NCBI GenBank assembly: GCA_902475545.1
Contig: CABRZP010000013.1
Span: 1 to 59,305 of the forward strand
DNA: 59,305 nucleotides
DNA from: an uncultured bacterium
Lineage (GTDB): Bacteria > Cyanobacteriota > Vampirovibrionia > Gastranaerophilales > Gastranaerophilaceae
Reading direction: 5' to 3'
Shown: piece by piece, positions 45,458-53,803 of the stretch
How the letters are laid out: each line of letters starts with the position of its first letter
How positions within the stretch are numbered: the first letter of the stretch is position 1
Notes under the pieces: model-generated
Database searches by the model: none
Seen by the model: only the letters and a program-made list of their open reading frames with translations
Told to the model about the DNA's origin: nothing
Made by a program: the position numbers and the translations under genes

Positions 45458-45958
45458 ATGGAAAATAAGGTATCTTTTACTGGCATTAACAATTTATATA
45501 TTGGTAAAAATATTAGCCAAAAATTTGGCACTTATATTACTTCATCCGGAATTCCGAAACAAGGAAATAAGAATTATACTATTATGAAAATAAAATGTAA
45601 TTTAACGGATGATGCTGACGGAAAAGATTTAACAGAATTTAGAGAAGCATTAGAGAAATGTAAATGTTTTCAGGCTGATGCGGTTTTGGATACGGATATA
45701 GGAACTTTGAATTTTATTACAAAGCGTTGTGATGTTAAAGATAATTGTGAACACGTATCTAATTCTGATTTTTTTATCAATGGTGTGCAGGTTGCAGCTA
45801 ATGAAAGAAAAATTTTACCGTTATTTACATATCTTGCGGCACTAACACGCAAATTAAAAACTCATCCTGTTATGAATGATGCAAAAGAAGTTTATGTAAA
45901 CCTTACGAATGAATCAATTCATGAAGAAGCAATGAAATTTATTGACAATATGTATTAA
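45458..45958 (+). CDS. Hypothetical protein with SFTG tag
   Basis: The protein has 166 residues from ATG at 45458 (MENKVSFTGINNLYIGKNIS), with gaggt about 12 bases upstream. ATG at 45440 and TTG at 45419 are alternatives without a visible ribosome-binding site. SFTG lies at 6-9. The rest is a soluble alpha/beta protein with five cysteines (CKCF, RCDVKDNC). No signal peptide. It overlaps the convergent MerR gene by 4 bases. Function unknown. Confidence 0.68.
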   Translation: MENKVSFTGINNLYIGKNISQKFGTYITSSGIPKQGNKNYTIMKIKCNLTDDADGKDLTEFREALEKCKCFQADAVLDTDIGTLNFITKRCDVKDNCEHVSNSDFFINGVQVAANERKILPLFTYLAALTRKLKTHPVMNDAKEVYVNLTNESIHEEAMKFIDNMY

Positions 45959-46371
45959 ACAGCTTCTGCTTCTTGTTGTTTGTTGTTCATTGGATTCCAG
46001 CTGTCTTCAAGGTTATTTTCTATTAAATTCTGATAAAATTTTTCTTTATATTCCAGTAAGTCTAATTGGTTTTGTAATTCTTTCATTTGTTGAAGAGCTT
46101 TTTGCTTTGTGTTTTGAATTATTTCATATCTTTCAGAAATTGTTGAATCTCCAATTATACATAAATCAATGTAGCGTTTTATTGCTTTGTTTTCTGTTCC
46201 TACAGAACGAAGACATTTTACTATTCTAACCCAGGCTAAATCGTCTTCTGAAAATATTCTAATATTATTTTTGTCACGTTTTACGAAAGGGAAAAAATTA
46301 CTTTTTGCCCAAAATCTAAGAGTGTGTTCGGATATATCCATTTTATCTGCAACTTCTTTGATAGTGTACAT
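45955..46371 (-). CDS. MerR-family transcriptional regulator
   Basis: The protein has 138 residues. The N-terminal winged helix MYTIKEVADKMDISEHTLRF, with RIFSEDDLAWV in the second part, is the MerR signature. A coiled-coil dimerisation helix follows (about 80-120, QKALQQMKELQNQLDLLEYK). No C-terminal metal-binding cysteines, so the effector is not a thiophilic metal bound in the usual way. An 11-bp inverted repeat flanks its promoter/leader. The ribosome-binding site AAGGAGGG overlaps one arm. Lies 75 bases after the DXS-like gene, same strand. Confidence 0.88.
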   Translation of the reverse strand: MYTIKEVADKMDISEHTLRFWAKSNFFPFVKRDKNNIRIFSEDDLAWVRIVKCLRSVGTENKAIKRYIDLCIIGDSTISERYEIIQNTKQKALQQMKELQNQLDLLEYKEKFYQNLIENNLEDSWNPMNNKQQEAEAV

Positions 46372-46420
46372 AATTAAACCCTCCTTGTTGATAGTAGTAT
46401 ATCACAAAAAGGGTTTAATT
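46372..46420 (-). promoter_or_regulatory. Inverted repeat over the MerR gene leader
   Basis: Arms aattaaaccct (46372-46382) and agggtttaatt (46410-46420) are exact complements 27 bases apart. The proximal arm touches the ATG and overlaps the ribosome-binding site. Either an operator for autoregulation or a hairpin hiding the site. Confidence 0.5.
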
Positions 46421-46445
46421 CAGCTTTGCAGTAAGCATTTTATAA

Positions 46446-48200
46446 TTATAGCAGTTTAGCAATATCTTCTGTAATTAGTTCTTTGGTAAGATGATATCTT
46501 TGGTAAAGTTCTTCTAGCGGAATTCTGTCAGTGAATTCTTTATTTCCGCCGAAATTAAGAACTTTCATATTTGAATTGCCGTAAAATCTTGAAACTTTTT
46601 CGCCAAATCCGCCGTCTAATTGTCCGTTTTCCAGAGTGATAACGATGTCGTGATTAGACTTTAACTCTTCTAACATTTTTTTATCAAGCCCGGAAATAAA
46701 TCTAGGGTTTATTACAGTGGCATCAATGCCAAATTTTAATTTTAATTCCTGTTTAACTTCATTTGCTAAAGCTAAAAAGTTTCCAACACCTATAATTGCA
46801 ACTTTTTGACCGAAGGTTTCAATTTTAAATTTATTTAATTTTGAATAATCTGTGTTATCTTCAATTCCTGTTGAAATTAATTCTGAGTTCGGAACTCTAA
46901 TTGCAACAGGATATTTATTTTGTTTGTATGCAAATTCAAGCATTGCAAGAAGCTCTTCTTTATTTGATGGAGAAAGATAAACAATATTAGGGATATTGCT
47001 TATAAGAGGAATATCAAAAGAGCAAAGGTGAGTTGCATCAGCACCGGATAAGCCTCCCCAATATACAAGCATAGTTATTGGAGAATTATTTAGTGCTAAA
47101 TCTTGAGACATTTGGTCATAAGTTCTTTGAATAAAAGAACTCATTACTGCAAAAAATGGTTTCGCTCCGCATTTTGCAAGTGCAGATGAGTAGGCTACAG
47201 CGTGTTCTTCGGCTATACCGACATCTGTATATTGTTTTCCAAGTCTTTCTCTATAATCTTTTGTAAATCCGAAAACTCCCGGAGTTCCAGCGTTCACTGC
47301 AATAACAGTTTTATCTTCGGAAGCTTTTTTTAGTATGAAATCTTTAGTTAATGATGTGTAATCTTCTTGAGTAACGATTGGTTGAGCTTCTGTTTTTGGG
47401 TCTAATGTTCCGGGTAAAATCCAGTGAAAAGCTTCTTTGTTTTCTTCGGCTTGAGCCAATCCATGACCTTTTAGTGTATGTATATGAACAACAACTGGAT
47501 GATTGGTGTCTTTAACTTTTTTGAAGGCTTCAATAAGTTTTTCGATATTGTTTCCTTCTTCTACATATAAGTAGTTAAATCCTAATGCTTTAAAGAAGTT
47601 ACATTCTGCTTGTCCGTTGGTTTCTCTCAATAATTTTAAATTATCGTACAAACCGCCATGGTTTTCGGCAATAGACATTTCATTGTCATTCACAACAATA
47701 ATAATATTGCTGTTCAATGCTGCGGCGTTGTCCAATCCTTCTAATGCTTCTCCTCCGCTTAGTGAGCCGTCACCGATAAGTGCGATAACATTACCTTTCT
47801 CTTCTTTTAAATCTCTGGCTTTTGCGACTCCTGTTGCTAAACTTACAGAGGTTGAGGTATGACCGACTTTAAATAAGTCGTGAACACTTTCTTCCGGAGC
47901 GGTATAACCTGTGTAAATGTGATATTTGTCAGGGTTTGTAAATCCTTCTTTTCTTCCTGTTAAGATTTTATGCGGGTAGCTTTGGTGTGAAACATCAAAA
48001 ACAATTTTATCTTCAGGGGAATTAAATACATAATGCATTGCAATTGTGGCTTCTATAATTCCAAGATTTGGCCCCATGTGACCACCTGTTATATTTACTT
48101 TCTTTACTATAAGTTCTCTCATTTCATTAGAGAGTGTATTCATTTCATCAATTGATAATACTTTTAAATCTTCAGGCATATTTACTTTGTCTAAAATCAT
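46446..48200 (-). CDS. dxs: 1-deoxy-D-xylulose-5-phosphate synthase-like TPP enzyme
   Basis: The protein has 584 residues, shorter than the usual 620 or so. DXS makes the first precursor of the MEP isoprenoid pathway from pyruvate and glyceraldehyde 3-phosphate. His41, the TPP motif GDGSLSGGEALEG (143-155), NDNEMSIAENHGG and catalytic-glutamate IAEEHAVAYSSA are present. The DRAG motif that carries a phosphate-binding arginine in E. coli DXS is replaced by YWGGLSGAD. The start TGGHMGPNLGIIEATIAMHY also deviates from HLGSNLGVVELTVALH. It is therefore either a divergent DXS or a DXS-like paralogue. The start codon is ATG at 48198-48200. Confidence 0.75.
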   Translation of the reverse strand: MILDKVNMPEDLKVLSIDEMNTLSNEMRELIVKKVNITGGHMGPNLGIIEATIAMHYVFNSPEDKIVFDVSHQSYPHKILTGRKEGFTNPDKYHIYTGYTAPEESVHDLFKVGHTSTSVSLATGVAKARDLKEEKGNVIALIGDGSLSGGEALEGLDNAAALNSNIIIVVNDNEMSIAENHGGLYDNLKLLRETNGQAECNFFKALGFNYLYVEEGNNIEKLIEAFKKVKDTNHPVVVHIHTLKGHGLAQAEENKEAFHWILPGTLDPKTEAQPIVTQEDYTSLTKDFILKKASEDKTVIAVNAGTPGVFGFTKDYRERLGKQYTDVGIAEEHAVAYSSALAKCGAKPFFAVMSSFIQRTYDQMSQDLALNNSPITMLVYWGGLSGADATHLCSFDIPLISNIPNIVYLSPSNKEELLAMLEFAYKQNKYPVAIRVPNSELISTGIEDNTDYSKLNKFKIETFGQKVAIIGVGNFLALANEVKQELKLKFGIDATVINPRFISGLDKKMLEELKSNHDIVITLENGQLDGGFGEKVSRFYGNSNMKVLNFGGNKEFTDRIPLEELYQRYHLTKELITEDIAKLL

Positions 48201-48518
48201 AAATTTCTCCTTAATTCTAAATCTAATTACATTACTATTTTAAATCTTGAGAGTTACTATCAGTCAAGTGTTTTTTTATTATTTTTGCACAATATAAATA
48301 TAAAGGGGTTTATTTTATTTATTTCCCAGTCATGCTGAACTTGTTTCAGTATCTCTAAAAAATGAGATGCCGAAATAACTTCGGAATGACATTATGACTA
48401 CATTTGAGTATATGGGGGATTTTATATATAAGTTCCAATATAAAATAATAGACATTTTTAATTGATTATTTTAAAATTAACATATAATTTTAATGTTTTG
48501 AAAGGTGGGTTGTATTTT
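48201..48518. other. Intergenic region between DXS-like gene and flavoprotein gene
   Basis: These 318 bases hold the divergent promoters and the palindromic repeat at 48329-48391. No protein gene is supported; the frame running into the flavoprotein from 48462 is probably leader. Confidence 0.6.
48329..48391. repeat. Dispersed palindromic repeat, copy 3 (most complete)
   Basis: It begins gtcatgctgaacttgtttca and ends gaaataacttcggaatgaca, with inverted gtcat...atgac ends and a central gagat. The layout matches short dispersed intergenic repeats known from many bacteria; copies near 0 and 31.3 kb are partial. Confidence 0.6.
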
Positions 48519-49145
48519 ATGAAAGTATTATTGTTAAATGGTTCTCCACATGAATTCGGCTGTACTTATACTGCATTGCAGGAAGTCGCAAAAGCTTTAA
48601 ATAATGAAGGGATAGAAACAGAAATTTTTTATCTTGGTCAGGATGCAATTGCACCTTGTAAAGCTTGTTATGCTTGCAAGAAGCTGGGAAGATGTGTAAT
48701 TGAGGATAAGGTTAACGAATTTGTTGATAAAGCCGCAAATTTTGATGGTTTTGTATTTGGTTCACCTGTGCATTATGCAGCTGCTAGTGGTGCAATAACC
48801 GCATTTTTAGATAGAGTATTTTTTGTAGGTTCCGGCAGAGGTGTTTTTCGCTTAAAACCGGGTGCGGCTGTTGTTAGTGCAAGAAGAGCCGGTACTACTG
48901 CGGCATTGGATCAGTTGAATAAGTATTTTACAATATCAGAAATGCCTGTAATTTCATCAAGATACTGGAATATGGTTCATGGAGCAAAGGCTGAACAAGT
49001 TCAAGCGGATGAAGAAGGTGTTCAAATTATGCGAATTCTGGGTAAAAATATGGCTTGGTTTTTAAAATGTAAAGAGGCCGCAAAACTTGCCGGTATTGAA
49101 GAACCGCAAAGAGAAGAACCGGTTTGGACTAATTTTACCAGATAA
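48519..49145 (+). CDS. Iron-sulfur flavoprotein / NAD(P)H-dependent FMN reductase-family protein
   Basis: The protein has 208 residues from ATG at 48519, with gaaaggtggg upstream. The Rossmann-like opening VLLLNGSPHEFGCTYTAL is the FMN phosphate site of the NADPH-dependent FMN reductase family. CKACYACKKLGRC (about 48-60) matches the compact cysteine cluster of Isf-type iron-sulfur flavoproteins. GSPVHYAAASGAITAFLDR and the VSARRAGTTAAL stretch fit the fold. Likely a cytoplasmic electron carrier or quinone/oxygen detoxifier in an anaerobe. The nitroreductase starts 13 bases later, so they form an operon. Confidence 0.85.
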   Translation: MKVLLLNGSPHEFGCTYTALQEVAKALNNEGIETEIFYLGQDAIAPCKACYACKKLGRCVIEDKVNEFVDKAANFDGFVFGSPVHYAAASGAITAFLDRVFFVGSGRGVFRLKPGAAVVSARRAGTTAALDQLNKYFTISEMPVISSRYWNMVHGAKAEQVQADEEGVQIMRILGKNMAWFLKCKEAAKLAGIEEPQREEPVWTNFTR

Positions 49146-49158
49146 TATAGGAGGTTTT

Positions 49159-49665
49159 ATGAATAATAATGTTATTTTTACAAGACGATCAATAAGAAGA
49201 TTTGAGTCAAAACCTGTTGAACAAGATAAAATAGAACGAATTTTAAAAGCAGGCATGCAGGCTCCTTCTGCACATAATCTTCAGCCATGGGAATTCTTGG
49301 TTTTAACTGAGCAGGAAAAAAGAGATGCTGTTTCTAAGATGAGTCCGTGGGCAGGTATGGTGGCTAATGCTCCGGCGACAATTATTGTAATCGGGCATCA
49401 GGAAAATGAAAATGCAGCGAAATTTTTACCTCAGGATTTAGGTGCTTGTACTCAAAATATATTATTGCAAATTGCCAATGAAGGTCTTGGCGGATGTTGG
49501 ATGGGTTTTTATCCTGATATGGAAAGAGTTGATGCAATTCGTCAATATTTTAAACTTCCTCAGGATAGAATTCCGTTTTCTGTAATCGCATTAGGATATA
49601 GCACTGATGAAAATAAATTTATTGACAGAAGCGACATGTCAAAAGTTCATTATAATAACTGGTAA
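49159..49665 (+). CDS. Nitroreductase-family FMN oxidoreductase
   Basis: The protein has 168 residues from ATG at 49159, with aggagg 4 bases upstream. Motifs RRSIRRFESKPV, APSAHNLQPWEFLVL, QDLGACTQNILL and LGGCWMGFYPD are those of small nitroreductases that use FMN and NAD(P)H. The physiological substrate is unknown. It is in an operon with the iron-sulfur flavoprotein upstream (13 bases) and perhaps with the TPR glycosyltransferase-like gene 5 bases downstream. Confidence 0.92.
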   Translation: MNNNVIFTRRSIRRFESKPVEQDKIERILKAGMQAPSAHNLQPWEFLVLTEQEKRDAVSKMSPWAGMVANAPATIIVIGHQENENAAKFLPQDLGACTQNILLQIANEGLGGCWMGFYPDMERVDAIRQYFKLPQDRIPFSVIALGYSTDENKFIDRSDMSKVHYNNW

Positions 49666-49670
49666 AAGTA

Positions 49671-51332
49671 GTGGTTAAAAATATATTAAATAATTTATTC
49701 AATACTGATAAATCATCTCCTGAAGTAAATTCTATCGGGGATGATTTATTGAACTTATACGATTCAGCAATTTATAATCTGATTGAATCTACTTCTGTAT
49801 CGGATGAAGTTATTTCGGTTTATAAAAAATTTGTCTCAATGAAACAAGATGCTCCGGAATCAATGAAATATAATCTTTTTTCAACAATACGTAATTTTGC
49901 CAATGAACAAGCCGGTTGCAGAAATTATTTAGATAGTTTGATTTTATACAGATTTTTAATTGTAAAATCCGAACTTATTTCTACTGATTATTATACGGTT
50001 GCTGAATTGCTAAACTCTTTAAATTTGACTGATTTATCTTTTCATTTCATTGAACTTTATAAGGAAAAAGAACAGAATAAACCATTACTGTTTCTTACTC
50101 TTGCTAATTTCTACAATATGCAGGTTAAAGATTATAAGACTGCAATAAAATATTATGAAACATATCTGGAAATTGATAAAACGAAATCAGTTATATATAA
50201 AATAACTGCAAATTTGTATTCTAAAGTTTATGGCAGTGAGAGTTTACAGCAGCAAATTGATTATTATAACTGTGCGTATAATTTAAATAATGCTGATAGA
50301 ACAGTTCTTCATGCACTTGCTTTCGGATATGAAAAATTAGGTCAAAAAGAGTCTGCGAAAAAATTTTATAAAGAGCTTTTGGTAAATAATCCTACAAATA
50401 TTGACTATTTTAATTATGGGGCTTTTCTTATCAGCTGTGGTGATTTTCAGGAAGGACATAAGTATTTTAGATATAGATTTAGTCTTGACAATGAAAATTA
50501 TAAATATCCGCAAACTTTGCCTGTTGAAAAAAAATGGGATTTAGATAGTGATATTTCGGATAAAACGTTGCTTATTCATTACGAGCAGGGCTTTGGGGAT
50601 ACTTTTATGTATTGCAGGTTTCTTCCTCAGTTAAAAAAATATGCGAAAAAACTTATTTTTGTAGTTCAGGATAGCTTGTGTGATTTAATAAAGAATTCTT
50701 GTAAAATATCTGAAGGTATTATTGTTGTTTCAGATAAAAGTGATTTGTCTAATATCGAATATGATTATCACATGGCACTTTTAGATGCTCCTTATGTTCT
50801 TAAAACTGAGACTTCAAGTATTCCATTTAGTCAGGGATATCTGGATATAGATGATAATATTATTGAAGATTATGCAGGAAAACATTTTAAGCAATCTAAA
50901 AATTTAAAAGTCGGAATTTCATATAGCGGAGATAGTACGGCAAATTATTCAGGACGAGATATTGATTTGAATAAATTTAATATTTTAACGGATATATCCG
51001 GTATTGATTTGTATTCTTTGCAGTATGATGAAAAAATATCTAATTCAAAAATAGTGCCGCTTGGCAAAACTTTTAATAATTTTACTGATACAGCTGCAGC
51101 TATTAAAAATATGGATTTAGTTATAACAACAGATAATGTGATATTAAATTTAGCAGGAGCTTTGGGTGTAAAAACAATAGCATTGTTTAATAAAGAAACT
51201 AATTACAGATGGTTTAAAACTACAGGAGAGAATGTTGGCTGGTATGATTCTGTAAAACCTTTGCAGGTTGATTATGAAGATAATTGGAATTATGTTTTTG
51301 CACAGTTAGTAAACATTCTTGCAAATAAATAA
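49671..51332 (+). CDS. TPR protein with glycosyltransferase-like C-terminal domain
   Basis: The protein has 553 residues and starts with GTG at 49671, 5 bases after the nitroreductase stop. TPR repeats fill about 100-290. A C-terminal domain (about 300-553) resembles GT9/GT41-like domains of bacterial TPR glycosyltransferases: LLIHYEQGFGDTFMYCRFLP, VGISYSGDSTANYSGRDID and NMDLVITTDNVILNLAGALG. The usual HLAG is NLAG here, replacing a histidine often conserved in this motif. Activity is therefore uncertain. Cytoplasmic. Confidence 0.78.
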   Translation: MVKNILNNLFNTDKSSPEVNSIGDDLLNLYDSAIYNLIESTSVSDEVISVYKKFVSMKQDAPESMKYNLFSTIRNFANEQAGCRNYLDSLILYRFLIVKSELISTDYYTVAELLNSLNLTDLSFHFIELYKEKEQNKPLLFLTLANFYNMQVKDYKTAIKYYETYLEIDKTKSVIYKITANLYSKVYGSESLQQQIDYYNCAYNLNNADRTVLHALAFGYEKLGQKESAKKFYKELLVNNPTNIDYFNYGAFLISCGDFQEGHKYFRYRFSLDNENYKYPQTLPVEKKWDLDSDISDKTLLIHYEQGFGDTFMYCRFLPQLKKYAKKLIFVVQDSLCDLIKNSCKISEGIIVVSDKSDLSNIEYDYHMALLDAPYVLKTETSSIPFSQGYLDIDDNIIEDYAGKHFKQSKNLKVGISYSGDSTANYSGRDIDLNKFNILTDISGIDLYSLQYDEKISNSKIVPLGKTFNNFTDTAAAIKNMDLVITTDNVILNLAGALGVKTIALFNKETNYRWFKTTGENVGWYDSVKPLQVDYEDNWNYVFAQLVNILANK

Positions 51333-51429
51333 TTCTATAATTTATATTCGGATTATTAAGTTTCATGAACATGTGTTTCAAATGATATTAATTGATGACT
51401 TCATGGGTGAAATGGTATAATAAATTTAT

Positions 51430-51489
51430 GTAAGACCTTATACAAAATCTGATGGAACGCAGGTTAGAGGTTATTACAGGTCAGTATAA
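51430..51489 (+). pseudogene. Short gene fragment coding VRPYTKSDGTQVRGYYRSV
   Basis: A 20-codon frame ends in TAA and reads VRPYTKSDGTQVRGYYRSV. This resembles a basic 'V-R-x-Y-x-R-x-D-G-T-x-V-x-x-Y/H-x-R' motif I recall from many small bacterial proteins. It is preceded in frame by two stops and no start codon. Probably a decayed remnant. Confidence 0.4.
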
Positions 51490-51499
51490 TAAAAAGAAA

Positions 51500-51520
51500 A
51501 GCCGGAATTTGTTTCCGGCT
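51500..51520. terminator. Bidirectional terminator
   Basis: Arms agccggaa and ttccggct surround five bases. A T-rich stretch follows on the plus strand, with A-rich sequence on the other side, between convergent genes. Confidence 0.75.
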
Positions 51521-51550
51521 CTTTCATACTACACTTCACACTATTTATTT

Positions 51551-52390
51551 TTAAGTTGAACTTTTTCCTGTTATATAAGACAGGGCTGCTGTTACCAGAC
51601 CTATGCCTGCTGCGATTAAACCGACTTTTCCCGGTTTGACGTTTTTTAACACTCCGGCAGCATTGTATTTTTGTAAACCTTTTACTGCTCCGTATGCAAG
51701 TCCGCCAATTGCGACAGCACCTGTAGCTCGACCAACATTTTGGGTGAATTTTTCTTCTGTACCTACAGATTGACCTCTTATTTCGGCAATATTGTCTTCA
51801 GCTGAATGTCTGTAGCCCATACTGAAGGTTAGGGATTGTAACAAACCTTGAGTAAATGAACCGTGAGCATTATCCCTAATATCTTGAGTTAGAGGTTTTC
51901 CTGTAAGCTGTTGATACAATGACAATGCTCTGGCTTTTACTTCCGCATCTGAACCTTGTCCGTATGCTGCTGCTACTTTATCCAAATATGCTTTAAATGC
52001 TTCTTGTATTTGATCCTGTTCATTTTGTCGAATTTTGTCTTGAAGGGTTGCCGCTGCAGTTTGAATTCCTTCCATTGATGCATTTATTCGTAAATCAGCA
52101 TTCCTTTGCATATTATGTTGATCTACATTGTAATCAATATAGAATTTTTGATATTCTTTCATATTATCGAAGTAGGACTGGTTGTTCCCGCCCATTCCGT
52201 ACATCCCCGGAACCATAGGCATTGCCCCCATTCCGTTGAAACCATTATAACCCGTGAATATACTTCCGTTCATACCCATCGGGTAATTATTGAAATCTAA
52301 GTCTAAATCATCTAACCCGTATGCGTATGGATTGAATTGAAAAGCTCCAACCATCGGAGTACTATTCAATGCACTTACATTGTCTACCAT
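51551..52390 (-). CDS. Gly/Met/Asn-rich protein with C-terminal hydrophobic segments
   Basis: The protein has 279 residues. A low-complexity N-terminus (about 1-70) is rich in Gly, Met, Asn, Phe, Tyr and Pro. A helical, glutamine/alanine-rich middle follows (about 75-200), then two hydrophobic segments (about 221-236 and 255-272). There is no signal peptide. GGAGG precedes the ATG. I recognise no family. The low-complexity head could be an assembly or surface segment. Confidence 0.7.
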   Translation of the reverse strand: MVDNVSALNSTPMVGAFQFNPYAYGLDDLDLDFNNYPMGMNGSIFTGYNGFNGMGAMPMVPGMYGMGGNNQSYFDNMKEYQKFYIDYNVDQHNMQRNADLRINASMEGIQTAAATLQDKIRQNEQDQIQEAFKAYLDKVAAAYGQGSDAEVKARALSLYQQLTGKPLTQDIRDNAHGSFTQGLLQSLTFSMGYRHSAEDNIAEIRGQSVGTEEKFTQNVGRATGAVAIGGLAYGAVKGLQKYNAAGVLKNVKPGKVGLIAAGIGLVTAALSYITGKSST

Positions 52391-52480
52391 ACTAAACCTC
52401 CATAAAATATTAACCTTTTTAACCTACCTTATATATATAAACAATTTTGTGCTGTAAAAATTGCGTTTATTTTTAATCCC

Positions 52481-52504
52481 GTTACATTCTGTTACAAATG
52501 TAAC
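52481..52504. promoter_or_regulatory. Dyad in a divergent promoter region
   Basis: Perfect arms gttacatt and aatgtaac with an 8-base spacer lie between the 51.5-kb minus-strand gene and the 52.6-kb TPR gene. Similar tgttaca words occur near 3.2, 14.5 and 17.1 kb. Operator-like. Confidence 0.45.
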
Positions 52505-52596
52505 TGTTAAATTTGTACTTTACATTATTTAGTTGATGTATAAATTTTTTAATTTCATTATTATATCTATATATAACGTTATATAGGATATTTGTC

Positions 52597-53730
52597 TTGA
52601 AAAAAGTATTATCAGCTTTATTCTCATTATTTGTAATTTGCGGCATTGGTGCTGCAGGTTACTTTAATCAACAGTTTGTTTTAAGGCAGTATGATAAAGC
52701 AAAAGGGATATACTATGTTTTTCAAGGTGATGAGGCTTATCGTAAATTGGACAGAACTCAGGCTATCAAGTTCTATAATAAGGGTTTGAAATTATTTCCT
52801 AACCATTACGGTGCTTGGTATAACCTTGGTAATATTTATGTTGCTTATGAAGATTATGAGTCAGCTTTGTATGCATACTCTCAAGCTTTTAAATATAATC
52901 CTAAAATGATGGTTGCAAGAATGAATTATGGCATTATTGCAACTGAAAAAATGGGAAATTTTGATTCTGCATTAAAACAATATAGTAAAATTATTAATAC
53001 AAAACGAAAGTTAATTTCAATACCTTATGTTTATAATAATAAGTTGAGTACGGCTGAAAATAAAGCTATTGCGTATTATAATACAGGGGTAACTTATAGA
53101 ATGAAATCTCTATATGCAGGTGATGATTGGGAATTGCAAAGAAAATATTTATCTAAAGCTATAAAAGCATATCAAAAATCTTTGGATATCTATCCTGACA
53201 GTTACGATACTTTATTTAATTTAGGGTTGGCTTATCATATTTCCGGAAATTATGAAGGTGCGGGAAAATGTTATTGTAAAGCGATAAAGCTTGTTCCAAT
53301 GAATTATGAAGCTCATTATAATCTGGCTGTATTGCTAAGGAAAATGGGTTATTATAAAGAGGCATTTGAAGAGATTGATAAAACTTCAACTCTAATTACC
53401 GCACTGGATGAAAATTCTGCAACTCAACAATATGTTGCAATTTTGATGAATGATATTATGCGAAGTGTATATCATAACGAAAATTATAGAAAAAAACTTG
53501 AAAGTATTCTTGCTGATGAGGAAAAAAGTTTGAAGGATCGACCTTCAAAAGGTTTATTCCAACCTAAAGAAAATAAAAAAGATAAAAAGAAGAAAAAAAC
53601 AACACTTGAAAGTGAAGGTGTAAATCTTATAAATGGCAGAGTTTCAGCAACAAAAGATCTTGATAAAGCAATACTTGAAAATTTTGCATCTTGTCCTTCT
53701 ATGATATATTTTGAAGCTGAAGAAGAATAA
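52597..53730 (+). CDS. Membrane-anchored or secreted TPR protein
   Basis: The protein has 377 residues and starts with TTG at 52597; aggat lies about 9 bases upstream. An N-terminal hydrophobic segment (about 5-22) acts as signal or anchor. At least five TPRs follow, such as GAWYNLGNIYVAYEDYESAL and TLFNLGLAYHISGNYEGAG. A lysine-rich linker (about 320-335) precedes a short acidic tail. It probably scaffolds periplasmic or membrane complexes. Divergent from the 51.5-kb gene. Confidence 0.8.
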   Translation: MKKVLSALFSLFVICGIGAAGYFNQQFVLRQYDKAKGIYYVFQGDEAYRKLDRTQAIKFYNKGLKLFPNHYGAWYNLGNIYVAYEDYESALYAYSQAFKYNPKMMVARMNYGIIATEKMGNFDSALKQYSKIINTKRKLISIPYVYNNKLSTAENKAIAYYNTGVTYRMKSLYAGDDWELQRKYLSKAIKAYQKSLDIYPDSYDTLFNLGLAYHISGNYEGAGKCYCKAIKLVPMNYEAHYNLAVLLRKMGYYKEAFEEIDKTSTLITALDENSATQQYVAILMNDIMRSVYHNENYRKKLESILADEEKSLKDRPSKGLFQPKENKKDKKKKKTTLESEGVNLINGRVSATKDLDKAILENFASCPSMIYFEAEEE

Positions 53731-53803
53731 TTGTTTTATATTGTTAAAGTTTTTGCGAAATTTTCCGATAATATCTATACTTGTATAAACAAGGATATTT
53801 GTC

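Noticed and set aside
45942..46459. Plus-strand frames of 90-95 codons over the MerR gene
   Set aside because: Antisense to a clear MerR regulator; the Leu/Phe/Cys-rich content is typical of shadows.
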